Below, piece by piece: positions 16,830 to 24,944 of a stretch of 64,000 nucleotides of DNA. Made by a program: the position numbers and the translations under genes. The first letter of the stretch is position 1. The number at the start of each line of letters is the position of its first letter. The stretch lies in NCBI GenBank assembly GCA_020851795.1, contig JADZCA010000056.1:1-64000 (forward strand), given 5' to 3'. The notes below the pieces were generated by a model. It ran no database searches. It saw only the letters and a list, made by a program, of their open reading frames with translations, and was not told where the DNA came from. Origin of the DNA: Planctomycetota bacterium (GTDB lineage: Bacteria; Planctomycetota; PLA2; JAEUHO01).

Positions 16830-19800
16830 TCACTCCGCCGCCGGCGTCACCTCGAACACCGCGGACGACCCGACCTCGCCGAGGCCCCGGCCGCGCGGGG
16901 CCGCGACCTGGACGTGGAGCCACCGCTTGCCGTCGATGCGCTCGACGAGGGCGACGAGGCGATCGGCCTCGATGGGCGTGGCGTCCGCGCCCGCGGCGCG
17001 CGCTCGCACGTCGAACGCCGTCGCGGCCACGTCGCTCACGTCCACGGTCGCGCGGATCCGCTCGTGGCCGCCGCCGACGCCGTACAGGTCCCACTGCGCC
17101 CACGTCTTCGCGCGCACGCGCGCCGCGACGACGAACCCCGTCGCACCCGTCGCAGGCGGCGTGCGATCGACCACGACCGCGGGATCGACGTGCTCGCGCG
17201 CGAACGGCGACAGCGCCGGGTCACCGTAGAGCGCGCGGTTCATGGCGCCGCCGGTCATGGCCTCGCCGACGTCCACCGGGCCGCCACCGGGCTCGTAGAG
17301 GCCGGGGGACGGGGCGCGTCCGGTCGCGATCGCGACCTCGTCCCACGTGGAGCGGACGACGTCGCCGAGGTCGAGGCGGCGTTCGAACGCCGCCTCCGCC
17401 TCGACCAGCGTCGCGTACCCGTGGTTGGGCCCCAGCGGCGCGACGAGCGCGACCGCGCCCGCGTCGAGGATCGCCGCGCCCACCGAGCGACCGGGCGGCA
17501 CGACGTAGGCGGTCGCGCGGTCCACCGTGCCGAACGTCGAGACGATGTCGCCCTCGACGAAGACGCGGTGGATCGACCCGCTGTGGCAGACCCCGTCCCA
17601 CACGACCGTCCCGCGCAGGTTCATGCGGCGGAAGAGGTCCGCCGTCGCGCGCGGCATCTCGCCGCGGGGGTCCCCTCCCACGCGCGCGGGGTCGAAGGGC
17701 CAGTGCTTGGAGCGGTCGGCGTTGCGACGGTCGGAGAACAGCCACGTGCCTTCGGGGTCGCCGCAGCCCGCGAACGTGACGACGCCGCCGCCCTCGAGCT
17801 GCGCGGCGGTCCGTCGTGCGAACGCGAGGGCGTCCCCGTCGGTCTCACGGCACGGCCAGTAGACCGTGCGGCCGGTCCACCCCGCACGCCGCGCCGTCGG
17901 GTCGCCCGCGGCCTCGACCACGAAGCCCGGGCTCGCGCTCGCCACCGAGACCGACGTCCACCGACGGGCCACGCCCGCGGCCTCGAGCGCCTGCGCCCGC
18001 TCGACCATCGCCGTCGGCGTCGTCGCCGCCGTGGCGGTGAGGAAGCCGAACGAGAGGTCCATGAACGGGTCGTCGTCGAGGCGCGCGGCGAGGCGCAAGA
18101 ACCGTCGCTGCGCGTTCACGTCGATCTCGTCGGCGGGGAGCATCAGCGCGACGCGCCGCGCGCCGAGCTCGCGCAGGCGCGGCACGATCCGCTCGGGCGC
18201 GGTCGGGTCGAATCCCGTGACGAGGGTGCCCTTGCGCCACGCGGCCAGCCGACGACCGGCGACGACGAACGGGTCGTCGGGTGCCGAGCGGCTCGTCAGC
18301 ACGACGTAGGCCGTGCCGTCGTGGCCCGTGGGCGGGACGACCGCGTGCGCTTGGAGTGGGCGCACGGCCGACGTGGGGGCCTCGGGCGCGCGCGGCGCCG
18401 GTGCCGGCGGGGACGCCGCAGGCGGCGCCGCCGGGGCGGGCGTCGCAGGCGGCGCGTCGGCGGGCGCCGTGCGCGAGGCGTCGGCCGTCGGGCCCGGCAC
18501 GACGCGGTCGGGCAGCGAGGCGACGGGGTCCGCCGCGCGCGCGAGCGTCGCCGCGCGCAGCAGCGCGAGCCCCTCGCCCGACGCACCGAGCATCAGGCTC
18601 ACGCCGTGGTAGACGACGCCCTTCTCGTCGGGGTGGTCGTAGTTCGTCCAGCGGCGGCCGACGGCGTCGGACTTCGAGAGCGCGAGGAGGCGATCGGCGA
18701 GCCCGAGCGCATACGCCCGGTGCGTCGGGTCGTCCGTCCGACGGGCGAGGTCCACGAAGAAGTCGAGCAGCCCCGCGATCCCGCAGCAGAGGCTGGGAGA
18801 GTAGAACGCCGTGCCAGCCACCGCCGGTCGCTCGGCCATCGCCCACGCCGCCGCGCGACGCGCCGCGTCGAGCCACGTCGCGTCCCCGGTCAGCGCGTGG
18901 AGCGCGAGCAGCGCGCGCCCGGTGCCCGCCGGCCCGTGGCACCATCCCTCGAGGAACACCTCCTCGTGGCCCGGGAGATAGTGGCTCCACGCGAGCGTGG
19001 TCTCCGTCCGCCGCGCGTGGGCGAGCAGCCAGCGCCCGCCGGCGAGGGCCGCGTCGCGACAGGTCGCGTCACCCGTCGCGAGCGCGACGCGCGCCAACGC
19101 GTACACGACGCCCGCGGTGCCGTGCGAGAACCCCGGGTAGTGACGGGCCGACGTCCGCGCCGACGGCCACCACAGGCGCGGCTCCGTCGCCGAGGCGTCG
19201 CTCGCGTCCGGGACGCCGCGACGCGCGAGCGCTCGTCCGGCACGGACGGCCGCGTCGGCGAACCGCCGCATCGCCGCGACGGGTTCGTCCGCGTCGTCGA
19301 GCGCGAGGAGCGCCAGCACCGTGCCGGCGGCGCCGGCGATCACGTCGTACCCGTCGTCCCACAGCCTGTCCTCGTCGCCCCGCGGGAGGCGGGCGACCAC
19401 GTCGTCGCCGAGGCGGCGCGCGCCGTCGAGCGCCTCGCGGTCGCGGCGGAGCGTCCATCGGACGAGGAGCGCCGCCGCGACGCCGGCGTCGCCGGTGTAG
19501 AGGCCTGCGCGCCCCGGGCGGTCGCGCGGGGCCCGGGGCGCCGTCAGGAGGCCCGCTGCCGTCCGGTCGGCGAGCGCCCGCAGCGCCGGGTCGTCGAGGA
19601 CGTGACCCGCGTTCTCGAGGAAGACGAGCACGCCGGCGCTGCCGGCGTAGAGCGGCGACGTCGCGACCTCGTCGGGCGCCTCCGCGTACTCGGGAAACGT
19701 CGCCGGGCCGTCGCCGTCCGCGGGGCGCGCCTGCCTCGCGACCCACCGCGCCGTCTCCCGCGCGGCGGAGAGCAGACGCTCGTCCGCCGACGGTTCGCCT

Positions 19801-19874
19801 GCGGCCGCGGGCGTCCGAGCCGACGTCACGGTCGCCACGGTGACGAGGAGGAGGGCGACCCTGATCGTGCGCAT
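16830..19874 (-). CDS. Secreted LanC-like protein with C-terminal C25-peptidase-like region
   Basis: A 1014-residue protein with signal peptide (VALLLVTVATVTSA). Residues about 30-450 form a LanC-like toroid with seven GxxG repeats, including YAGSAGVL, YTGDAGVA, SHGTAGVVYA, GWCHGPAGTG and SLCCGIAGL. The expected zinc ligands are Cys312 (WCHG) and Cys363-Cys364 (CCG instead of the usual CHG). A Pro/Ala linker (about 455-500) leads to a second half resembling gingipain-type C25 peptidases: YVVLTSRSAPDDPFVVAGRR, ARRVALMLPADEIDV, VTFAGCGDPEGTW and VVWDGVCHSGSIHRVF. The position of the usual GHG histidine reads GCG, so peptidase activity is uncertain. It precedes the CHAT gene by 58 bases. Confidence 0.75.
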   Translation of the reverse strand: MRTIRVALLLVTVATVTSARTPAAAGEPSADERLLSAARETARWVARQARPADGDGPATFPEYAEAPDEVATSPLYAGSAGVLVFLENAGHVLDDPALRALADRTAAGLLTAPRAPRDRPGRAGLYTGDAGVAAALLVRWTLRRDREALDGARRLGDDVVARLPRGDEDRLWDDGYDVIAGAAGTVLALLALDDADEPVAAMRRFADAAVRAGRALARRGVPDASDASATEPRLWWPSARTSARHYPGFSHGTAGVVYALARVALATGDATCRDAALAGGRWLLAHARRTETTLAWSHYLPGHEEVFLEGWCHGPAGTGRALLALHALTGDATWLDAARRAAAWAMAERPAVAGTAFYSPSLCCGIAGLLDFFVDLARRTDDPTHRAYALGLADRLLALSKSDAVGRRWTNYDHPDEKGVVYHGVSLMLGASGEGLALLRAATLARAADPVASLPDRVVPGPTADASRTAPADAPPATPAPAAPPAASPPAPAPRAPEAPTSAVRPLQAHAVVPPTGHDGTAYVVLTSRSAPDDPFVVAGRRLAAWRKGTLVTGFDPTAPERIVPRLRELGARRVALMLPADEIDVNAQRRFLRLAARLDDDPFMDLSFGFLTATAATTPTAMVERAQALEAAGVARRWTSVSVASASPGFVVEAAGDPTARRAGWTGRTVYWPCRETDGDALAFARRTAAQLEGGGVVTFAGCGDPEGTWLFSDRRNADRSKHWPFDPARVGGDPRGEMPRATADLFRRMNLRGTVVWDGVCHSGSIHRVFVEGDIVSTFGTVDRATAYVVPPGRSVGAAILDAGAVALVAPLGPNHGYATLVEAEAAFERRLDLGDVVRSTWDEVAIATGRAPSPGLYEPGGGPVDVGEAMTGGAMNRALYGDPALSPFAREHVDPAVVVDRTPPATGATGFVVAARVRAKTWAQWDLYGVGGGHERIRATVDVSDVAATAFDVRARAAGADATPIEADRLVALVERIDGKRWLHVQVAAPRGRGLGEVGSSAVFEVTPAAE

Positions 19875-19906
19875 CGCGGGGCTCCGCGTCGGGCGCCCGC
19901 ATCGTA

Positions 19907-19956
19907 GCCCGCCGCATTCACCAGCCGGCGAGGTCGGGGCAGCGTCCTCGGCCCGG
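19907..19956. repeat. Dispersed TTCACGAGCCGGCGAGG-type repeat, copy
   Basis: Reads CCCGCCGCATTCACCAGCCG and then GCGAGGTCGGGGCAGCGTCC with TCGGCCC. The second half is nearly identical to 56370-56400, and the reverse complement of 24790-24836 has the same CGAGTTCACGAGCCGGCGAG. It lies between the divergent LanC-like and TPR genes. Confidence 0.6.
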
Positions 19957-20034
19957 GCGTGGGCGGGCGCCTTCGGTCGTGCGGTGCCGCCTGCCGATAC
20001 CATCCCCGGTGTCCCTCGCGGAGGCGGGCTGAAC

Positions 20035-21741
20035 GTGCGCACGGCCGTCCTGTTCCTCGTCGGCGCGCTGCTCGGCGCGGTCGTCGGCGGCTTCGCCGTC
20101 CGCGCGATCGGCGGGCACGACCGCTCGGCGAGCGGCGGCGGCGACCTCTTGGCCGAGCTCCCCTCGCCGGGGTCGCCCTTGGCGAGCGCGGGGGCCCCCG
20201 CGAAGGGGCCGCTGCCGAAGCACGCCGCACGCGTGCTCGGCGCGGTCGAGACCGCGCGTCCGGGCGACGCACAGGCGAGGACGCGGGGGCTCACCCTGCT
20301 CGCCGGCCTGTCCGCCCTCGGGGGCGACGAGGCGACGTTCCTGCGGCTCGCCACCGAGGCGCTGTCGCGCGGGCTCCCGCTCGCGCGCCTGCTCGACGCG
20401 GTGCGCGAGTTCCCCGTCGAGCGCCGCGGCGCGCTCCTCGTCGCGCTCCTCGACGCCGCGCCCGGCCCGACGGAGGGCGCGGCCGAGGTGGCGCGGATGC
20501 TCGCGGAGTCCGGGCAGGGCGCCCGCGCGCTCGCCCTCGTTCGCGAGGCGCTCCCGCGCGCGGGCGACCTCGACCCCGCCCTCGCGCGGTGGCTCGTCCG
20601 GCTCGATCCCGACGGTGCGGCCGCGTACCTGCTGTCGCTCGAGGGGTCGGAGACGTGGGACGCCAGCCGCCTGGCCACGCTGCGCGGCCTGCTCGCTGAG
20701 GCCGGACAGGAGGCTGCGCTGCTCACGTTCGTGCAGCGGGCGCTCGAGGAGCGGCCCGGCGACCACGGGACGCTGCGCCTCCTGCGCCGGCTCGACCCGA
20801 CGGCGGCGGCGGCGCAGGTGGACGCGATGCTGCGCAAGAACCCGTCCGATCCCTGGGCGTGGTCGTTCCTCGGCGAGCTGCGCAAGGAACAGGGGGACAC
20901 CGCCGCCGCGTTCGACGCGTACCGCCGGGCGGCCGAGCGCGACCCGTCCCGCAGCACGTTCCGCGAGCTGCTGCGCCTCGACCCCGCGCGAGGGCTCGAG
21001 CTCGTGCTCACAGCGACGAAGGACTCGGTCGACGACGAGATGATCGGGGCCCAGGCCGAGGCGTACGCGCAGGCGGGACGCACGGCCGAGGCGGTGGCGG
21101 CGCTCCTGCGAGCGCACCAGCACGATCCCGAGGACGGCGAGTGGATCGCCCGGCTCACCGAGCTCGATCCCGCGGCGGCGGTCGAGGTCGTGGGACGGCG
21201 GGTCCTCGCGGCCCCCGAGGCGGCGAGCGCCCGCTGGATCGGGCGCTACGCGCGGGCGCTCGAGGCCGCGGGGAAGGGGGAGGACGCGTTCGCGCAGTTC
21301 CTCGAGGCCCACCGTCGCGACCCCGACGACGACGAGTGGCAGCGGTCGATCGCGCGGCTCGACCCCGCACGCGCGGTCCCGGTCCTCGAGGCCCACGCCA
21401 AGGCGCGACCCGGCGACGCCTCCGGGCGTGGGGCGCTCGGGCTCGCGCTCGCCGCGTCCGGCCGTCGCCCGGAGGCGATCGAGCAGCTCGACGCCGCGCT
21501 CGCGGGTGGCGACGTCAAGCGCTGGTACCCGGCGCTCGCCGAGCTCGCCCCCGACCGCGCGGTCGACGGGCTCCGTCGCCGGGCCGAGGCAGAGGGCGAC
21601 CGGGCGTCGCTCTACGGGATGCTCGGCACCGCGCTCCGCGAGCGCGGCGACCTGGCGGGCGCGCGGGCGGCGTTCGACCGCGCCGCGGAGCTGGACCCGG
21701 CGGACCGCGCGTGGGCGAAGGCCCTGAGCGAGCTTCGCTGA
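20035..21741 (+). CDS. Membrane-anchored TPR protein with RLDP-type repeats
   Basis: A 568-residue protein with one N-terminal membrane anchor (AVLFLVGALLGAVVGGFAV) and a helical solenoid. Besides ordinary TPR units (LGELRKEQGDTAAAFDAYRR, LGTALRERGDLAGARAAFDR), a conserved phrase recurs every 50-70 residues: RLDPDGAAAYLL, RLDPTAAAAQVD, RLDPARGLELVL, ELDPAAAVEVVG, RLDPARAVPVLE, ELAPDRAVDGLR. GTG 20035 has GAGG about ten bases upstream, so the start is likely but not certain. It is divergent from the LanC-like gene and may share its regulation. No enzymatic function is visible; it probably acts as a scaffold outside or at the membrane. Confidence 0.75.
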   Translation: MRTAVLFLVGALLGAVVGGFAVRAIGGHDRSASGGGDLLAELPSPGSPLASAGAPAKGPLPKHAARVLGAVETARPGDAQARTRGLTLLAGLSALGGDEATFLRLATEALSRGLPLARLLDAVREFPVERRGALLVALLDAAPGPTEGAAEVARMLAESGQGARALALVREALPRAGDLDPALARWLVRLDPDGAAAYLLSLEGSETWDASRLATLRGLLAEAGQEAALLTFVQRALEERPGDHGTLRLLRRLDPTAAAAQVDAMLRKNPSDPWAWSFLGELRKEQGDTAAAFDAYRRAAERDPSRSTFRELLRLDPARGLELVLTATKDSVDDEMIGAQAEAYAQAGRTAEAVAALLRAHQHDPEDGEWIARLTELDPAAAVEVVGRRVLAAPEAASARWIGRYARALEAAGKGEDAFAQFLEAHRRDPDDDEWQRSIARLDPARAVPVLEAHAKARPGDASGRGALGLALAASGRRPEAIEQLDAALAGGDVKRWYPALAELAPDRAVDGLRRRAEAEGDRASLYGMLGTALRERGDLAGARAAFDRAAELDPADRAWAKALSELR

Positions 21742-21938
21742 CGGGCAGCGCCTGACGGGCGGGGCGTCGCGTCCGATGGACGCGCTCGGCGCGGGGTGTC
21801 GATTTCGTGCGACATGCCCACGGTCCCACAAGGGCTTGCGACCGCGGCACACCACGTGCGGCGACCGGGCCGGTTCCGTCGATCGGGCCCGCCACCAGCG
21901 ATGGCGTCACCCGCCTCGACGAGGGAGGGAGTTCGTCC

Positions 21939-22412
21939 ATGCGTGATCCGATCGACCCGGCCTCGGCCGCCTTCTCGCGCCGTGCCGCGCTGCGGCGCCT
22001 CGGGCTCGGCGCCGCCGCGTTGTTCGCGGCGCCGTCCATCCTCATCCTGAGCGAGCGCGAGGCTCGCGCCGGCGCCTGCGCGCCGAAGCCGGTCAAGCCG
22101 GGGTGCACGCCGCCCCCGCCCCCGCCGCCCTGCCCGCCGCCGCCGCCGCCGTCGGGCTGCAAGCCGCCGAAGTCGGGTTCGAAGTCCTCGTCGAAGTCGA
22201 GCTCGAAGTCGTGCTCGTCGTCGAAGTCGCGCTCGGGCTCGAAGTCGTCGTCGAAGTCGCGGTCGGGTTCGAAGTCGTCGTCGAAGTCGTGCTCGTCGTC
22301 GAAGTCGCGGTCGGGCTCGAAGTCGTCGTCGCGGTCGTGCTCGTCGTCGAAGTCGCGCTCGAGCTCGAAGTCGCGCTCGCGGTCCGGCTCGAAGTCGTAC
22401 TCGCGCTGCTAG
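21939..22412 (+). CDS. Tat-exported Pro-rich and Ser/Lys/Arg/Cys-repeat protein
   Basis: A 157-residue protein starting at ATG 21939 after GAGGGAGGGA. Residues 12-38 are a twin-arginine signal (FSRRAALRRLGLGAAALFAA) with likely cleavage after ARA near 44. Mature residues 45-77 hold cysteines spaced by Pro runs (seven and six prolines). Residues 78-157 are almost only Ser, Lys, Arg, Gly and Cys in units such as SGSKSSSKS, CSSSKSRS. The repeats are visible in the DNA as variations of TCGAAGTCG. It is followed by an HprK-like kinase and a PqqD-like peptide chaperone on the same strand. I infer it to be their substrate, modified on Ser (or Cys) before folded export. Composition also recalls phosphorylated silaffin-like proteins. 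Function is not established. Confidence 0.75.
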   Translation: MRDPIDPASAAFSRRAALRRLGLGAAALFAAPSILILSEREARAGACAPKPVKPGCTPPPPPPPCPPPPPPSGCKPPKSGSKSSSKSSSKSCSSSKSRSGSKSSSKSRSGSKSSSKSCSSSKSRSGSKSSSRSCSSSKSRSSSKSRSRSGSKSYSRC

Positions 22413-22604
22413 GCGGCTCCCGCCGCTCGCCTCGGCGAGCTCGGTCCCGGTCGGCGCCCGCCCCCCGAGGGCGTGGCGCCGGCCGGTCCTCTCGGGCCGT
22501 CCTGCGGCCCCGTCGCCGCTTCGTCCCGCGTCGCGGTGCCGCGGCGGGCCTCCGACGGCTTGCCGCCCCGACGAGGGCCCCGATGATGGCGGGCGAGCCC
22601 CCTC

Positions 22605-23525
22605 GTGACGCCCCCGCCCGTCCCCTCCGTCCGCTGCGTCCGATTCGGTCCGCTCCCGCAACCGGTGCGGTTCGTCGGCTGCGACGACCTGCTCGACGCG
22701 ACGCGCACGATCTTGCGCGGCTGGCGTGTCACCCGCGTCGCGCGCGGCCGGGCGGTGGCGCCTGCGATCCGCGTCCGCCGGACCGCCGACGGCTATCGTC
22801 GCGTGTCGAAGTGGCAGGACCGCCCCTCCCGCGTCCGGGAGAAGTTTCGCCGGACGCTGGTCGAGGCGCTCTGCGGGCTCCACTCCGAGCTGCTCGACTG
22901 GTACGTCGAGGAGCACCCGGACACGCTCTTCGTCCACGGCGCCGCGGCGCGCTTCGGCCGCCGTCTCGTGGTGTTCCCCGCGCTCGCGTACGCGGGCAAG
23001 AGCACGCTGACGGTCCATCTCGCGCAGCGCGGCCGCCAGGTCTGGTGCGACGACGTGCTCCCGATCGACCCGCGGACGCGGCGGGGCCTCGCGCTGGGCA
23101 TCGTGCCACGGCTGCGCCCGCCGCTGCCCCCGAGCGCGAGCGCGGCGTTCCTCCGGTTCGTCGAGGCGCGGCGGGGCCACGAGCGGCGGGACCGTCTCTA
23201 CGTGAACCTCCGTCGCGGCGAGATCGCCCCGTGGGGCGCGACGGCGCCGGTGGGGGGGATCGTCCTCCTCGAGCGGCAGCCGTCGGGGCCAGCGGTGCTC
23301 GAGCCGGTGGAGCCCGCGGATGCGCTCGAGAAGGTGATCCTCCAGAACTTCGCCCGCGAGGTGCCCGCGCTCCGGATCCTCGACACCCTCGAGCGCGTGG
23401 TGCGCACGGCGCGCTGCTACCGCCTGCGCTACGCGAAGACCGAGGATGCCGGCGACCTCCTCGACGGGGCGTTCCTTCCGCCGCGAGCCCGCGGCCGCCG
23501 TCGTCCTTCGCGGTCCCGCCGATGA
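22605..23525 (+). CDS. HprK-related serine kinase-like protein
   Basis: A 306-residue protein with the HPr-kinase P-loop ALAYAGKSTLTVHLA (Lys132), the family lead-in TLFVHGAAARFGRRLVVFP and the downstream WCDDVLPID segment. The first about 110 residues are family-specific. HprK/P itself phosphorylates Ser46 of HPr; relatives occur in peptide-modification clusters, where some phosphorylate a serine of a precursor (lasso peptides), and in so-called HPr-rel-A systems together with a PqqD-like protein. Here the PqqD-like gene overlaps its stop (ATGA). GTG 22605 is the most upstream reasonable start. The serine-rich protein encoded 190 bases upstream is the obvious candidate substrate; this is inference. 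Confidence 0.82.
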   Translation: MTPPPVPSVRCVRFGPLPQPVRFVGCDDLLDATRTILRGWRVTRVARGRAVAPAIRVRRTADGYRRVSKWQDRPSRVREKFRRTLVEALCGLHSELLDWYVEEHPDTLFVHGAAARFGRRLVVFPALAYAGKSTLTVHLAQRGRQVWCDDVLPIDPRTRRGLALGIVPRLRPPLPPSASAAFLRFVEARRGHERRDRLYVNLRRGEIAPWGATAPVGGIVLLERQPSGPAVLEPVEPADALEKVILQNFAREVPALRILDTLERVVRTARCYRLRYAKTEDAGDLLDGAFLPPRARGRRRPSRSRR

Positions 23526-23797
23526 GCGCGCGCTACCGACGGCACCCCGGGGCGGCCGAGCGTCGCGTCGGGGACGCGCTGTTTCTCGCGCAGCGCGACC
23601 GCGGGAGCCTGTACCGGCTCAACCCGACGGTCGCGGCGCTGTGGAACCTCCTCGCGACGCCCGTGACGCTGCAGGAGGCGGTCGAGGTGTTCGTGCAGGC
23701 GTTCCCGTCGGAGCGCCGGGCCCGCCTCGCGCACGACGTCGAGATGATGCTCGACGACCTCGTCGAGGAGGATCTCGTCGAGCGGTTCGAGGGCTGA
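23522..23797 (+). CDS. PqqD-family peptide chaperone (RiPP recognition element-like)
   Basis: A 91-residue PqqD-type winged-helix protein: RRHPGAAERRVGDALFLAQR, GSLYRLNPTVAALWNLL (the conserved 'LN.t.a.iWell' signature), TLQEAVEVFVQAF, VEMMLDDLVEEDLVERFEG. PqqD and its relatives bind leader peptides and present them to modifying enzymes. It is translationally coupled to the HprK-like kinase by a four-base overlap. PqqD-like proteins paired with HprK-like kinases are known from HPr-rel-A type loci; the serine-rich protein at 21939 would be the natural client here. Confidence 0.88.
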   Translation: MSARYRRHPGAAERRVGDALFLAQRDRGSLYRLNPTVAALWNLLATPVTLQEAVEVFVQAFPSERRARLAHDVEMMLDDLVEEDLVERFEG

Positions 23798-23915
23798 GCG
23801 GGGCCCGTCGCGTCGTCGGTGGGACTCCGCGCCCGGCGGCCCGGCAACGGCCCCGACCGCGGGTCGTCGCTCGGCCGTCGCACGAAGCCCTTCCCCGTTC
23901 GTGGGCAACCCGCGC

Positions 23916-24755
23916 TCAGTACGGCGCCTCGAGCGACGCGTACTGCAGCGTCGTCGCGTCGAAGAGGCACCGCGCGTCGCCGAGCCCGCTCCGCGTCACG
24001 GGCGCCGCCCAGAGACGACCGCCGCTGGCGTAGACGACCCGGCGGCGCGGCGCGTCCACGTCGGCCCACTCCCAGTCGGGCCGTTCGGTGCGCGTCCCGT
24101 CGCGCGCGACGAGCGCGTGCTCCTCGTAGTAGCAGCCGCGGCCTTCCCGTCGCGGTCCAGCGGTCCCGTGGTGATGCTTGACGAGCACGAGGCCGTGGCC
24201 CGCCGGCTTCTCGAACACGCCGACGTCGTGGTGCCCCTTCGTCCCGATCGTGGTCTGGCCCGTCTTCGTCCAGCCGTCGCGCCGAAGCCGCGGGTAGTAG
24301 ACGCCGCGGTCCTCCGTCGTGGGCGACGTCGCGCCCGGCGCCGTGGCGACGACCCGGAAGCGCGACGTCGGCGACCGTCCCTCCGCACCGCGGGCCCAGA
24401 GCGTGCGATCGTCGAGGAAGAGGCCGCCGCCGTACCACGTGTCGTCGAAGGGCCAGAACGCGACGGCCTTGAGGTGCGGCGTCCGCGACACGGCCGTGTA
24501 GGCCTCGCTCTCGCCGCGCGCGACCCGACGGCCGTCGAAGGCGAAGTAGACGAAGTGGACGCCGTCGGGGGACAGGTCGCAGCGCGCCTCGTAGACGCGC
24601 GCCTTGACCCACTGGCCGACCTCGAAGGCGTCGCGCCGTCGGTCCCACCCGACGGTGCAGGTGAGCGTCGCGCGCACGCGGGCGACCACGATCGCGCGGT
24701 CCGACTCGCGCGCGAGGATCGCGTGCAGGCGCGGCGGGACGACGCGGGGAGGCAT
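23916..24755 (-). CDS. Conserved hypothetical protein, beta-rich
   Basis: A 279-residue cytoplasmic-looking protein without signal peptide or membrane helix. It is rich in Trp/Tyr-Gly beta turns (FVYFAFDGRRVARGESEAYT, FWPFDDTWYGGGLFLDDRTL, DVGVFEKPAGHGLVLVKHHH, VVYASGGRLWAAPV), which suggests a small beta-propeller or beta-sandwich. The second half looks like a readout of a text or number field (DWEWADVDAPRRRVVYA). I do not recognise the family. ATG 24755 sits close to the repeat cluster at 24771. It converges with the PqqD gene (118-base gap). Confidence 0.6.
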   Translation of the reverse strand: MPPRVVPPRLHAILARESDRAIVVARVRATLTCTVGWDRRRDAFEVGQWVKARVYEARCDLSPDGVHFVYFAFDGRRVARGESEAYTAVSRTPHLKAVAFWPFDDTWYGGGLFLDDRTLWARGAEGRSPTSRFRVVATAPGATSPTTEDRGVYYPRLRRDGWTKTGQTTIGTKGHHDVGVFEKPAGHGLVLVKHHHGTAGPRREGRGCYYEEHALVARDGTRTERPDWEWADVDAPRRRVVYASGGRLWAAPVTRSGLGDARCLFDATTLQYASLEAPY

Positions 24756-24770
24756 GGCCGGCGATCCTAG

Positions 24771-24880
24771 CCCGCCGAGTTCACGAGAGGCGAGGCCGGT
24801 CGAGCCCCGACCTCGCCGGCTCGTGAACTCGGCGGGCGGGCCCGCCGAGTTCACGAAAGGCGAGGCCGGTCGAGCCCCGA
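24771..24880. repeat. CCCGCCGAGTTCACGAG palindrome plus half copy
   Basis: CCCGCCGAGTTCACGAG at 24771-24787 has its exact reverse complement at 24820-24836, giving a 17-bp stem. The inner part (GGCGAGG...CCTCGCC) can also pair. A second left half follows directly at 24841-24880 with the same AGGCGAGGCCGGTCGAGCCC. It lies upstream of the minus-strand gene 24755. Related sequences occur at 19907, 56277 and 60388. Confidence 0.85.
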
Positions 24881-24944
24881 ACGCACGTCAGGCCCCGGTC
24901 GGGGCGCGCGGATGGCGCCCTCGGCGGCCGCCCCGGGCGCCCGC

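Noticed and set aside
13658..17779. 1373-codon plus-strand frame opposite the CHAT and LanC-like genes
   Set aside because: Arg/Glu/Gly-rich shadow; the minus-strand genes have recognisable domains and signal peptides.
21612..23180. Minus-strand frame with RARLRRR repeats opposite the Ser/Lys repeats
   Set aside because: Shadow of the same repeated DNA; the sequence outside the repeat has no protein-like features.
22103..23797. Long plus-strand open frame with Val/Glu repeats (EVVVEVAVGFEVVVEV...)
   Set aside because: It is the alternative reading of the Ser/Lys repeat DNA and runs through the kinase gene. It has no ribosome binding site, whereas the Ser/Lys frame begins with a good one and a Tat signal.
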